DNA of 64,000 nt from Microbulbifer hainanensis (GTDB taxonomy: Bacteria > Pseudomonadota > Gammaproteobacteria > Pseudomonadales > Cellvibrionaceae), in contig NZ_JACZCR010000008.1 of NCBI RefSeq assembly GCF_014904735.1, forward strand, positions 1-64,000, in the 5' to 3' direction. The notes under the pieces are model-generated. The model ran no database searches and was not told the DNA's origin. It was given only the letters and a program-made list of their open reading frames with translations. Of this stretch, positions 18,889 to 26,606 are shown piece by piece. Within the stretch, counting starts at the first letter, position 1, and each line of letters opens with the position of its first letter. Position numbers and translations under genes: made by a program.

Positions 18889-19800
18889 ATGATCAATACC
18901 GACTGGCTGAAAACCTTCAGCGTGCTGGCGGAAACCCAGAGCTTTACCTCTGCCGCCAAACAGCTACACATGACCCAGCCGGGCGTCAGCCAGCACCTGG
19001 CCAAGCTAGAAGACTACCTGGGGCAGGCGCTGGTCATTCGCGAGGGGCGGCACTTTGAGCTGACGCCTAGGGGCAAGACGGTGCTGGACTATGCTCGTAA
19101 CCTGCTGGAAAACGAGCGCACGCTGATCGAACAGATCGGCGATGAGGATCCTCATCGCGGCAACTGCATCATTTCCCTGCCCGGCAATGTGGGTAACCTG
19201 ATCTATCCCTGGCTGCTCGACCTGCAGGCACAATGGCCCCAGTTGCATATCCACATCATTTTCAATCCTACGCGCGAGGTCGAAATCTTGGTCCGGCAAA
19301 ACGCCTGTGACTTTGGGATTCTCAGCCACCGCCCGGTTGACCCGGAACTGAGCCAAGAACTCTATATGCCTGAAAAGCTGTGGCTGGTAATGCCGAAGGG
19401 CGTGGAACTCGAGAGTTTTGCGCAGCTGGAGGCGCTAGGGTTTATAGATCACCCGGATGCGCGACTGATGGCCACAACAGTATTTGCCGAAGTATTCCCG
19501 CGGCAGGAGATCAACATAAGCGCCTTGAATACCGTGGGCTACACAAACTCCGCGCCCCGGATCTGCGATCACGTTGCCCGCGGCCTTGGTTATACCGTAC
19601 TCGATGAGTTTCTAGTGCGCTCCAGCCCCATGTTTGACCAGTTAAGCATTCACAACCCCAACAACTCGCCGTCCGGTGAATTTAGCTTTGTGTTCCGGAA
19701 GTCCTGGCCGCTTCACCCGCGACACCGCTTTGTCATCGACTATCTGAAGCAACGCTACGATAGCTATCGATCCGAATTGGAGTCTAAGTCCGCCTCTTGA
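18889..19800 (+). CDS. LysR family transcriptional regulator
   Basis: 303-residue LysR protein beginning INTDWLKTFSVLAETQSFTS, with helix-turn-helix AAKQLHMTQPGVSQHLAKLE at about 20-39. The effector domain follows with an SLPGNVGN entry near 95. The ATG at 18889 fits the conserved LysR N-terminus; upstream in-frame starts add non-conserved sequence. It is preceded by the AraC gene and followed in the same direction by ltrA and mdaB genes. A perfect 19-base palindrome before mdaB is a candidate site for it, though nothing proves that. Confidence 0.92.
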   Translation: MINTDWLKTFSVLAETQSFTSAAKQLHMTQPGVSQHLAKLEDYLGQALVIREGRHFELTPRGKTVLDYARNLLENERTLIEQIGDEDPHRGNCIISLPGNVGNLIYPWLLDLQAQWPQLHIHIIFNPTREVEILVRQNACDFGILSHRPVDPELSQELYMPEKLWLVMPKGVELESFAQLEALGFIDHPDARLMATTVFAEVFPRQEINISALNTVGYTNSAPRICDHVARGLGYTVLDEFLVRSSPMFDQLSIHNPNNSPSGEFSFVFRKSWPLHPRHRFVIDYLKQRYDSYRSELESKSAS

Positions 19801-20043
19801 ACGCGGCCGCCGCCAGCGTGCCCGCAGGCACGACATCCTCTGCAAAGCTATAACTATAATTTGTCAATTCGATAACGATCGATAATTTATCGTTGACTCT
19901 GATGTCCGATAACATTCACGAAGGCAATTGAATCCGGATCGGCCACCGTATCCGGTGCTGCCGCTTTTGACAGCGTCGTCACCGTGTTCATCGCAGCAAC
20001 GATAAGGCGATGCTCGAGGTCATCGTCCCAACCGGTTCAGTTC

Positions 20044-21189
20044 ATGACAGCTTCAAACCCACCACTCTATTTATCAACTGACCGCCATGCCACGTGGCTG
20101 GAACTCTTCTTCGACCTGGTGTTTGTCGCCGTTATCGGTGCAGTCACCCATGATCTGGCACATACCCACGAAGGGCATATCAGCGCCGAGCAACTCCTGC
20201 GCTTCCCACTGGTATTCATTCCAGTGTGGTGGATCTGGATGAGCCATACCTTATACGCAAACCGTTTCGACCGTGACGACCGCTGGCATCGTTTTATCAC
20301 GCTGATGATCATGGCAGGCGTCGTTCTCATGTCCACGTTCTCGGCGGCTAGCCTTAAAGGCGACTTCAGCGAATACGCTGCCACTTATATCACTGTGCGT
20401 CTGGTACTGGCGGCGATGTATTACGGGGCTTACCGGCGCGAGCAACCACAGCAGTTGTGGGTACGAGAGGTGGCCGGCATCATTACATTGGGTGCCCTGG
20501 TGAGCGGTGTGGCAATGGCCTTGGAAGGCGAGGCCAGGTTTTTCGTATTTTACCTTGGCATCGCGCTGGACATTGGCTGGCAGGCTTACGTCCGCGGCCG
20601 TACCGAGCAACACCAGGTCGACAGGGCACACTTGGTCGAACGCGTCGGCTTGATGATTATTATCCTGCTGGGTGAATCGATTATTGCAATCGTCGGCAGC
20701 CTGTCAGAGGTTGACTGGACTCCACTCCGGGTTGCTTCTGCTATCGGTGGCTTTGCGTTTATCTGGGGCTTCTGGTGGATTTACTACGATTCCTTCCCAT
20801 TGCTTGAGCGCGCGCGGCGCCTATCATCAGGCAACCTACTCGCTCTGTCACATCTGTTCCTCTGTATGGGACTACTGCTGCTGGCAAATATGATCAGGCA
20901 TACAATTCTGAATGACCTGGATCGCCCGACATTCGCCTTGTTTGCAATTACCGGAATGATGGCGTTCTACCTCGGTAAGCAGATGCCTTATTGGCAAGTA
21001 TTTCCGCCCTGGCGTGCCGGAATCCTGTTCAACTCCCTAGTCTGTATCGGGATCACTGTTGGAAGTGTATTCCTGCCGAATATTCAGCTGGCCCTGCTGG
21101 GAATGTGCTCGGGCATTGCCGTCTACCTACTTCTTTCATTCCGAATGCTGCAAAGTTGCCCTGTAGATGACTATCTGGTCCAGCACTGA
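20044..21189 (+). CDS. LtrA-family integral membrane protein
   Basis: 381-residue, strongly hydrophobic protein of the low-temperature-requirement A family. It has the N-terminal signature WLELFFDLVFVAVIG, then ERVGLMIIILLGESIIAIVG and FIWGFWWIYYD; I count about ten membrane segments. The biochemical role of LtrA is not established. Start at ATG 20044, since the family match begins there; a GTG/ATG further up would add 20 residues with no match. It lies 243 bases after the LysR gene, in a spacer with AT-rich inverted repeats such as CGATAATTTATCG at 19880-19892. Confidence 0.88.
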   Translation: MTASNPPLYLSTDRHATWLELFFDLVFVAVIGAVTHDLAHTHEGHISAEQLLRFPLVFIPVWWIWMSHTLYANRFDRDDRWHRFITLMIMAGVVLMSTFSAASLKGDFSEYAATYITVRLVLAAMYYGAYRREQPQQLWVREVAGIITLGALVSGVAMALEGEARFFVFYLGIALDIGWQAYVRGRTEQHQVDRAHLVERVGLMIIILLGESIIAIVGSLSEVDWTPLRVASAIGGFAFIWGFWWIYYDSFPLLERARRLSSGNLLALSHLFLCMGLLLLANMIRHTILNDLDRPTFALFAITGMMAFYLGKQMPYWQVFPPWRAGILFNSLVCIGITVGSVFLPNIQLALLGMCSGIAVYLLLSFRMLQSCPVDDYLVQH

Positions 21190-21261
21190 CTCTTCTCACC
21201 ATCGGCGATCGCTCCCGGTATGGCACGCCGCAAAGCCGGCAGTTCCCCGACAAGCCTTGTC

Positions 21262-21280
21262 GGATAACAATATGTTATCC
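21262..21280. promoter_or_regulatory. Perfect palindrome before mdaB
   Basis: GGATAACAATATGTTATCC has 8-base perfect arms around ATA. It lies about 75 bases before the mdaB ribosome site in an AT-rich spacer, the expected place for a dimeric regulator's operator. The upstream LysR protein is one candidate binder. Confidence 0.55.
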
Positions 21281-21353
21281 AAATGATCAAAAATGATAAT
21301 TTTTAATTTTTCGAGCTAAAGCGTAGATTGTGCCCATCCCTACAGGAGGCACT

Positions 21354-21947
21354 ATGAAAAACGCACTGATCATCAATACCCATCACCCCTACCCGTTTTC
21401 CGAGGGCAAGCTCAATGCCGAGCTGGTGCGCCGGATCGATCGCAACCTGAAGGACAAGGGCTTCGAGACCGAACACACTGCCACATCGGAAGGCTGGGAC
21501 GACGAGCGCGAACTACAGCTGCACGAGTGGGCCGACGTTATTATTGTTCAGGCGCCGGTCAACTGGATGAGCGTGCCCTGGCCGATGAAAAAGTACATGG
21601 ATGATGTTTACAGCGCGGGCCTCGGCGGCCGCCTGTGCAATACCGATGGCCGCACGGAGCAGGCCCCGAAAGACAACTATGGCACCGGCGGCGTGTTGCA
21701 TGGTAAGAAATACATGTTGTCGCTGACATTCAACGCCCCGAAGGAGGCATTTGACGATCCCTCACAGTACCTGTTCCAGGGCAAGAGCGTGGATGACCTG
21801 CTGTTCCCGGTGCATACGAACTTCCGTTTCTTCGCCATGGAAGCCCTGCCCACCTTTGCCTGCTTCGACGTGATGAAGAACCCTACAATCGAAGACGACT
21901 TCCAGCGGCTGGAAGCCCACCTGGACCAACACTTCAAACTGGTGTGA
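21354..21947 (+). CDS. mdaB: NAD(P)H:quinone oxidoreductase MdaB
   Basis: Flavoprotein of 197 residues that reduces quinones by two electrons, protecting against redox cycling. It starts [20 protein letters not shown] (flavodoxin-like phosphate loop), then [29 protein letters not shown] and [12 protein letters not shown], all typical of MdaB. Length is as in the family. The ATG at 21354 has a strong AGGAGG 5 bases upstream. It is followed after 67 bases by an SDR gene in the same direction, possibly co-transcribed. A palindrome at 21262 probably regulates it. Confidence 0.93.
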   Translation: MKNALIINTHHPYPFSEGKLNAELVRRIDRNLKDKGFETEHTATSEGWDDERELQLHEWADVIIVQAPVNWMSVPWPMKKYMDDVYSAGLGGRLCNTDGRTEQAPKDNYGTGGVLHGKKYMLSLTFNAPKEAFDDPSQYLFQGKSVDDLLFPVHTNFRFFAMEALPTFACFDVMKNPTIEDDFQRLEAHLDQHFKLV

Positions 21948-22014
21948 CCCATAGCGGCGGTCGGAACACCCGGCCGCCAAGTCAATGAACAACAGAACTG
22001 CGAGGCTGCAAGCT

Positions 22015-22758
22015 GTGAAATATTTCCTGATTACCGGTGCCAGCGCAGGCATCGGCCGCGCCATGGCCGAAGTGTTCGCCCGTAATGGCCACAACCTGAT
22101 TATCGTGGCAAGGAGCGAGGATGAACTGAAGTCGCTGAAGGGCGAGCTGGAGGCCGAGTACGGTATCACCGTCGAAGTAATCCCCTGCGACCTGGCTGAA
22201 CCGGGCGCCGGCCACAAACTGTATGAACAGTGTCGCCAGTATGAATTGGAAGGCATGATCAACAATGCCGGCTTCGGTGACTTCAGCCTCGCTTGGGATA
22301 TGGACAAGCAAAAAGCCGACGCCATGCTGAACCTGAATGTGCACGCGCTGACCGAACTTTCACTGGATTTCCTGCACGACTACAAGGACACCGATGCCAC
22401 CTTAATCAACGTGGCCTCCATCGGCGGTTACAAGATGTTTCCCACAGCAGTCACTTACTGTGCAACCAAGTTCTATGTAGCCGCCTTTACCGAGGGTGTG
22501 GCCCATGACCTACAGGATGAGAACAAGCCAATGAGGGCAAAAGTCCTTGCTCCCGCCGCCACCCGCACCGATTTTTTCGAAAAGGCCTACACCAATGCCG
22601 GCCTTGAAAGTGAAGATGAGGAAAAGCGAGATGAGTATTTCCCGCCGGAGAAGCTCGCCGAGTATGCTTATGAGCTTTACCAGAGCGACAAAGTAGTTGG
22701 CTACGTAGGCGACAAGTTCCAATTCGAACTACGTGATCCGATGTTCGATCGCGTATAG
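22015..22758 (+). CDS. Short-chain dehydrogenase (DltE/YqjQ-like)
   Basis: 247-residue SDR with KYFLITGASAGIGRAMAE at the N-terminus, NNAG, NVASIGG (catalytic Ser) and YCATK. The ending LAPAATRTDFFEKA is typical of SDRs annotated as DltE/YqjQ-like. Start choice: GTG 22015, placed directly before the cofactor strand and with GAGG about 9 bases upstream; the ATG at 21985 adds ten residues and has no ribosome site. It follows mdaB closely. Substrate unknown. Confidence 0.88.
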   Translation: MKYFLITGASAGIGRAMAEVFARNGHNLIIVARSEDELKSLKGELEAEYGITVEVIPCDLAEPGAGHKLYEQCRQYELEGMINNAGFGDFSLAWDMDKQKADAMLNLNVHALTELSLDFLHDYKDTDATLINVASIGGYKMFPTAVTYCATKFYVAAFTEGVAHDLQDENKPMRAKVLAPAATRTDFFEKAYTNAGLESEDEEKRDEYFPPEKLAEYAYELYQSDKVVGYVGDKFQFELRDPMFDRV

Positions 22759-23475
22759 AGATTATACGGGGCTTGTGCGACCGTTCAGGGCATCAAGATA
22801 GGTTAGGTAGAGCTGCAATTAGAGCCTGCAGCATTGGGCCAATCCCATAGCAACTGCTGCACTGCGCCGGAGCCCGAGGGTTTAATTGGTTTTCCGCACG
22901 GTCGTTGATTGTTCTCAAGAGATACAGCTTCCCGCGATCAGCGACGAATCTCTCACGCAACACAAACTTCCACGCCACGACAAGAGGCATAAAATAATGG
23001 TCTTTGTCGACAAACCAGAGAAGAGTCGAATGCAAAATGCGGATTCATTAGTTTCTCAGACGATGGCTCCCTAGTATGTTCCGGTGAAAAAGTTGAGTCT
23101 CAAATTACCCATTGGGGAATGGACCCCAAAGCCAAAACCGTTCCCTTTTCTCTAAAGCAATACGTATACCTAGCCTACCACCGCAAAGAAGTTTTCAAGG
23201 GAACTGCTTGAACGCGTTCGCAATAAATATTTCCGCCTGCTAACAGAGGTCTGGGTGGAAGGCCAAAGCCTAGACAAGTTATTGATCCAGTCGGGGCTGG
23301 GGTATGAATATCACGTCGGGAAAAAGCAAAGTCGATGCCTTTGAAGGCTACCGAGATGCCTGCCATAACACCGGCCTAGGCGGTGCCTCTTCCCCCATAA
23401 CCTCTACCGAACGCAGTTGGTAGCCATGAATATTGCGCTGTGCCCTCGTGTGTAAGTGGACACAGCGGCTGCGGG
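22759..23475 (+). pseudogene. Gap containing a broken staphylococcal-nuclease-like fragment
   Basis: No intact gene. At 23207-23347 a frame reads ERVRNKYFRLLTEVWVEGQS then LDKLLIQSGLGYEY, close to the central part of thermonuclease (SNase) domains. Its continuation KVDAFEGYRDACHN lies in another frame at about 23328-23370, so the copy is frameshifted. An upstream stretch (23030-23208) reads ISFSDDGSLVCSGEKVESQI but I do not recognise it. The proper N-terminus and catalytic Arg/Asp region of a nuclease are not visible. It is probably a relic of a transferred gene. Confidence 0.45.
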
Positions 23476-24315
23476 TTATACCGGATTATCGGTTTTCGCG
23501 GCGGCGAACTTCTGCGATTCGACGTCGGCAAGCCGCGCCGTTAGGGCATTGGTTATGGCGGCGTAGGAGTCGCTCCCCAGGACCAAACGCATAGGCGCAT
23601 TCGGCAGATCGGCGCTGTCGATCATGGCCTTCACCATCTTGACCGGATCGCCGTTCGGCACGCGGGAATTGTCGCGCAGCACACTATGTACCATCCCGGC
23701 CGGCGTACCGTTGTAGGCCTCGAGCTCCTCGCCCAGATGTTCGCCGGCGGTGCTGCGGAAACCGGTTCGGGCGCCGCCTGGCTCGACGATGGTTACACCA
23801 ATTTGGAAGGGGGCCAATTCCTGCGCCAGAGATTCCATAAAACCCTCGATACCCCACTTACTCGCGTGGTAGAGCGAGGCGCCGGCATGCGCAGCCTGCC
23901 CACCGTATGTGGAGAGCTGCAGAATGCGGCCACCGCCTTGGGCGCGCAGGTGAGGGATCGCCGCCCTTGCGACTTGGATCGAGCCGGTGAGGTTAGTGCC
24001 TATCTGGTTTTCGATTTGCGCATCAGTGAGGGCTTCGGCTGCTCCGAATAGCCCGTAGCCGGCGTTGTTGACTACGACATCAATCCGACCGAGGTCGGCA
24101 AATGCCTGATTCACCACCCGACGAACCGCCTCGGTGTCCGTCACGTCAAGTGCGGATAGCCTCAGCTGCTCGCCGTAGCGATTCTTGAGGTCATCCATCG
24201 CCGCTAAGTTGCGGACGGTTCCGGCGACGCAGTCGCCTCGCGCCAGCAGTTGTTCGGTCATTTCGCGGCCAAAGCCGCTGTTGACGCCCGTGATCAGCCA
24301 ATTGCGCTGTGCCAT
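23476..24315 (-). CDS. Short-chain dehydrogenase, TetR-linked
   Basis: 279-residue classical SDR: NWLITGVNSGFGREMTEQLL cofactor motif, NNAG, LSTYGGQ for the Ser position and YHASKWG for Tyr-Lys, then VEPGGARTGF. AGGAG 7 bases before the ATG supports the start. It is divergent from the TetR gene at 24440, with an inverted repeat in the shared spacer, so it is most likely repressed by that TetR and induced by a small molecule. Substrate unknown. Confidence 0.93.
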   Translation of the reverse strand: MAQRNWLITGVNSGFGREMTEQLLARGDCVAGTVRNLAAMDDLKNRYGEQLRLSALDVTDTEAVRRVVNQAFADLGRIDVVVNNAGYGLFGAAEALTDAQIENQIGTNLTGSIQVARAAIPHLRAQGGGRILQLSTYGGQAAHAGASLYHASKWGIEGFMESLAQELAPFQIGVTIVEPGGARTGFRSTAGEHLGEELEAYNGTPAGMVHSVLRDNSRVPNGDPVKMVKAMIDSADLPNAPMRLVLGSDSYAAITNALTARLADVESQKFAAAKTDNPV

Positions 24316-24351
24316 GAGACATCTCCTGGTGAAGTAAATGGGAACCAGACA

Positions 24352-24371
24352 AACTAACTATCTGGTTAGTT
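24352..24371. promoter_or_regulatory. Inverted repeat in the SDR/TetR divergent promoter
   Basis: AACTAACTATCTGGTTAGTT has 7-base perfect arms around a 6-base centre, the usual TetR operator geometry. A related half-site, CTAACTATTTAGT, follows about 20 bases on. Position between the two divergent starts supports a shared autoregulatory operator. Confidence 0.6.
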
Positions 24372-24439
24372 ATAACCTAAACCTATCTAACTATTTAGTC
24401 AAATGCTATTATTGGGGCCTATTCAGCAGGGGAATCCTT

Positions 24440-25018
24440 ATGCGCAATTCAGAGGCTTCCAAAGAGCGCATCTTGGAAGCGGCTATGGCGGAGTTCTCCG
24501 CCTACGGAATCGCCGGCGCCCGAGTCGATCGCATCGCCAAAGCCGCCGGATGCAACAAGAACCTCATCTACATCTACTTCGAGAGCAAGGAAAAGCTGTT
24601 CACGACCGTGCTCGAAAAGAACTTGGTTCGGGTCTATCAGGAGCTTGCCTTCGCGTCCCAGGACCTGGCTAGCTACGCGGGTAGACTCTTCGACTTCGCC
24701 ATCGCCAACCCTGACCTAATGCGGCTTCTCGCCTGGTCGAACCTCGAACAGGCGGCCACAAGTTCCAACGAACGCGTTACGTCTCGCGACGCCAAGATTG
24801 CTGAGTTGCAAAAGGCGCAGGAAACGGGGCAAATCGCCGAGACATTCACGCCAGACTTTTTGCTCACAGCCATAATGACGCTCGCTACGGGTTGGACTGC
24901 CGCCAATCCCTTTGGCCTGCTCCACGACCCACAGGCCACCAAACATCCGGCCGCATTGCGCAAGGATTTGGAGAAAGCCGTGCGACTACTAACGGCCCAT
25001 ACATCCGAAGATTCTTGA
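24440..25018 (+). CDS. TetR family transcriptional regulator
   Basis: 192-residue TetR protein. The N-terminal helix-turn-helix is KERILEAAMAEFSAYGIAGA then RVDRIAKAAGCNKNLIYIYF, followed by ESKEKLF and an all-helical ligand domain ending near AHTSEDS (DUF1956/TetR_C type). The ATG at 24440 is chosen because the DNA-binding domain begins there; the upstream in-frame sequence belongs to the operator region. It is divergent from the SDR at 23476. Confidence 0.92.
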   Translation: MRNSEASKERILEAAMAEFSAYGIAGARVDRIAKAAGCNKNLIYIYFESKEKLFTTVLEKNLVRVYQELAFASQDLASYAGRLFDFAIANPDLMRLLAWSNLEQAATSSNERVTSRDAKIAELQKAQETGQIAETFTPDFLLTAIMTLATGWTAANPFGLLHDPQATKHPAALRKDLEKAVRLLTAHTSEDS

Positions 25019-25199
25019 TTAATTTCAGTAAAGAAACGTGGCCGGCGGTCATTAGCTACCGCAGCCCATGAATCCGTTACCGTTAGAAGTGGAAGATCCC
25101 GCTACTAGCCCGGACAGTTTGCTCAAGTGGACAGGTTTTAAGGGATGGCGACAAATCGCAATGCGACCTGCTAGTTATATCAATGACTTAGGACAGTTT

Positions 25200-25324
25200 T
25201 TCAACTCCCGCCATCCCACCAAACACTAGAAAAGCCCACCCCTAACAGGGTGGGCTTTTTTATTGATCCGCGAAGCGGGAGTGGAGCGCAAAGCGCCGAG
25301 TTCGATCAGCGCGCCGCGCGTACG
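25200..25324. repeat. tRNA/tmRNA-3'-end-like copy with flanking repeat (copy 1)
   Basis: TTCAACTCCCGCCATCCCAC + CA at 25200-25221 looks like a T-arm and acceptor end with CCA. It is followed by a terminator (25230-25261) and then GAGTGGAGCGCAAAGCGCC... with TTCGATCAGCGCG (25279-25313). The whole arrangement recurs at 31451-31597. Upstream, GGGATGG at 25142 is complementary to CCATCCC at 25211, but the enclosed 60 bases do not fold as a tRNA. I see nothing else in the 25019-25333 gap. An old integration target duplication is one explanation. Confidence 0.5.
25230..25261. terminator. Rho-independent terminator
   Basis: Perfect 12-base stem AAAAGCCCACCC / GGGTGGGCTTTT around CTAACA, ending in a T-run. 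A similar hairpin recurs at 31477 behind the second tRNA/tmRNA-like end. It can also stop transcription of gdx from the other side. Confidence 0.75.
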
Positions 25325-25333
25325 CGGCTGAAA

Positions 25334-25651
25334 TTAGGCACTGGAAAGTTTCATCAGCACCAATCCAGAAACAATCAGGATCGCGGCAACGATTCTCATC
25401 GTATTCACTGGTTCTGCAAAAATAACAATTCCAACAAGAAAAGCCCCGATTGCGCCTATGCCCGTCCAGATCGTGTACGCAGTACCGAGCGGGATAGTCC
25501 GCATGGCAATGGCCAACAGCCAAAAACTGCCCAGCATTGTGACCAAAGTTACGAGGGAGGGTATGAGCCGGGTGAAACCGCAGGACTGCTTCATGGAGAA
25601 CGCCCAGACAACTTCCAGGGCTCCAGCAACGAAAAGATACAACCAGGACAT
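25334..25651 (-). CDS. gdx: SMR-family guanidinium exporter Gdx (SugE)
   Basis: Small multidrug-resistance family proton antiporter of 105 residues with four membrane helices. SWLYLFVAGALEVVWAFSMK holds the essential Glu in helix 1; TAYTIWTGIGAIGAF and the C-terminal AILIVSGLVLMKLSS follow. These are the hallmarks of the SugE/Gdx branch, which exports guanidinium rather than broad drugs. The start is ATG 25651, with GGAG 6-7 bases upstream. A guanidine-II riboswitch (25676-25724) directly upstream on the same strand supports the substrate. Functions as an antiparallel dimer in known members. Confidence 0.93.
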   Translation of the reverse strand: MSWLYLFVAGALEVVWAFSMKQSCGFTRLIPSLVTLVTMLGSFWLLAIAMRTIPLGTAYTIWTGIGAIGAFLVGIVIFAEPVNTMRIVAAILIVSGLVLMKLSSA

Positions 25652-25675
25652 TGACTGCTCCGTTTTCAAACAGGG

Positions 25676-25724
25676 CCAGGTCGTCCTGGGCATTACTTCG
25701 CTGAATCTGGGAGGTCGTCCCCCC
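25676..25724 (-). promoter_or_regulatory. Guanidine-II (mini-ykkC) riboswitch
   Basis: Read on the minus strand there are two hairpins, both capped by the tetraloop ACGA: GGGGGG-ACGA-CCTCCC (25724-25709) and CCAGG-ACGA-CCTGG (25689-25676). Paired stems with ACGR loops separated by a short linker define the guanidine-II class. The second hairpin ends 24 bases before the gdx ATG, close to its ribosome site, which fits translational control by guanidinium. The downstream gene is the expected one. Confidence 0.88.
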
Positions 25725-25846
25725 TCAGTTGGCGGCACAATACCCGACGGGCAAATTTTGATCAACAGGGGGGCTACGCCGTGCCGCAAGGCTTCTTATG
25801 ATTGCGCCCGAGCACGCCGGACTAGCCCTTGCCAAGCTGCCACCCG

Positions 25847-25878
25847 GACAAGACATGACTGATAAGTCACATCTTGTC
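25847..25878. promoter_or_regulatory. Long dyad upstream of gdx and cspA
   Basis: GACAAGA-CA-TGACT-GATA-AGTCA-CA-TCTTGTC: two perfect paired blocks (7 and 5 bases) separated by a symmetrical CA/CA mismatch. It lies between the gdx riboswitch and the cold-shock promoter. There is no T-run, so an operator or RNA hairpin is as likely as a terminator. Confidence 0.4.
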
Positions 25879-25950
25879 GCCATCTCCTCACGAATTCCGC
25901 CCCTCTCCCGGTAGCACACGACATGCTTGAACATGCTTGAGAGAAAAGCT

Positions 25951-25979
25951 TTGACTTAGTTCAAATAGGGGCCTACAGT
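25951..25979 (+). promoter_or_regulatory. Sigma-70 promoter of the cold-shock gene
   Basis: TTGACT, a 17-base spacer and TACAGT (25974-25979). Transcription from about 25986 would give an mRNA leader of some 139 bases before the CspA start, typical for cold-shock mRNAs. A direct repeat ACATGCTTGA-ACATGCTTGA lies just upstream at 25921-25940. Confidence 0.65.
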
Positions 25980-26124
25980 GCCCAAAGTTAAAAGTAAGTC
26001 TCTTGTTTAAATCCTCAGTTTCGTCGTACCAGCACTCTTCGTCCTGTAGCATCTAAATTCCAGTCTTTTTTTTGCTATTCATGCCTCATGAAGGCGTACC
26101 CCTATTTGTTTACAGGAAATTACC

Positions 26125-26334
26125 ATGTCCAAGACAACGACCGGCACTGTTAAGTGGTTTAACGAATCCAAAGGCTTTGGCTTTATTGAGCAGAAGTCTG
26201 GTCCTGACGTATTCGCTCATTTCAGCGAAATCGTAAGCTCAGGCTTCAAAACCCTGGCCGAAGGCCAGGCTGTTGAGTTCTCCGTAACTCAAGGCGCGAA
26301 AGGTCCGCAAGCTGAAAAAATCGTTTGCGTCTGA
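26125..26334 (+). CDS. Cold-shock protein, CspA family
   Basis: 69-residue OB-fold RNA chaperone. It has [17 protein letters not shown] (RNP1) and DVFAHFSEI (RNP2 position), then the C-terminal [10 protein letters not shown]. It melts mRNA structure, in the cold or constitutively. Length is standard. AGGAAATTACC upstream of the ATG is a good ribosome site. It has its own promoter and a long leader, which in known csp genes controls temperature-dependent translation. It stands before rnr, whose product, RNase R, is also cold-related. Confidence 0.95.
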   Translation: MSKTTTGTVKWFNESKGFGFIEQKSGPDVFAHFSEIVSSGFKTLAEGQAVEFSVTQGAKGPQAEKIVCV

Positions 26335-26380
26335 GCCTATACGCTCACAATTGCAGTGAACCAGACTCTGGTCCGCTGCT

Positions 26381-26401
26381 GAGTGGCCATAAGGGCCACT
26401 C
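26381..26401 (+). terminator. Hairpin after the cold-shock gene
   Basis: GAGTGGCC / GGCCACTC with a 5-base loop, about 50 bases after the stop. There is no clear T-run, so termination is moderate. A second hairpin, GGGCATTCAC / GTGAATGCCC, follows at 26441-26472. Confidence 0.45.
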
Positions 26402-26606
26402 TGGTCGCGTTATCCCCCTGGGTCGCGCAACCTGAAAGACGGGCATTCACACTGAGCACTGAGTGAATGCCCTACTGCAACACCCCTCAACATTGTTGAG
26501 TCATATCCGCCTGCATATCTTGCCGAGTAACATCTGATCTGTCCTGACACATCACTCCAGTTTTTACCAAGCGCAATCTTATTGGCGGTTTTCCCGAGAG
26601 GAAATC

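Noticed and set aside
25081-25200. Sequences like IS3-type ends (GGACAGTTTGCTCAAGTGG and GGACAGTTTTTC)
   Set aside because: No transposase piece and no inverted-repeat pair of adequate length could be defended.
25142-25221. Possible 80-base tRNA with GGGATGG/CCATCCC acceptor stem
   Set aside because: D, anticodon and T-stems do not form; only the ends pair. It is kept only as part of the repeat finding.
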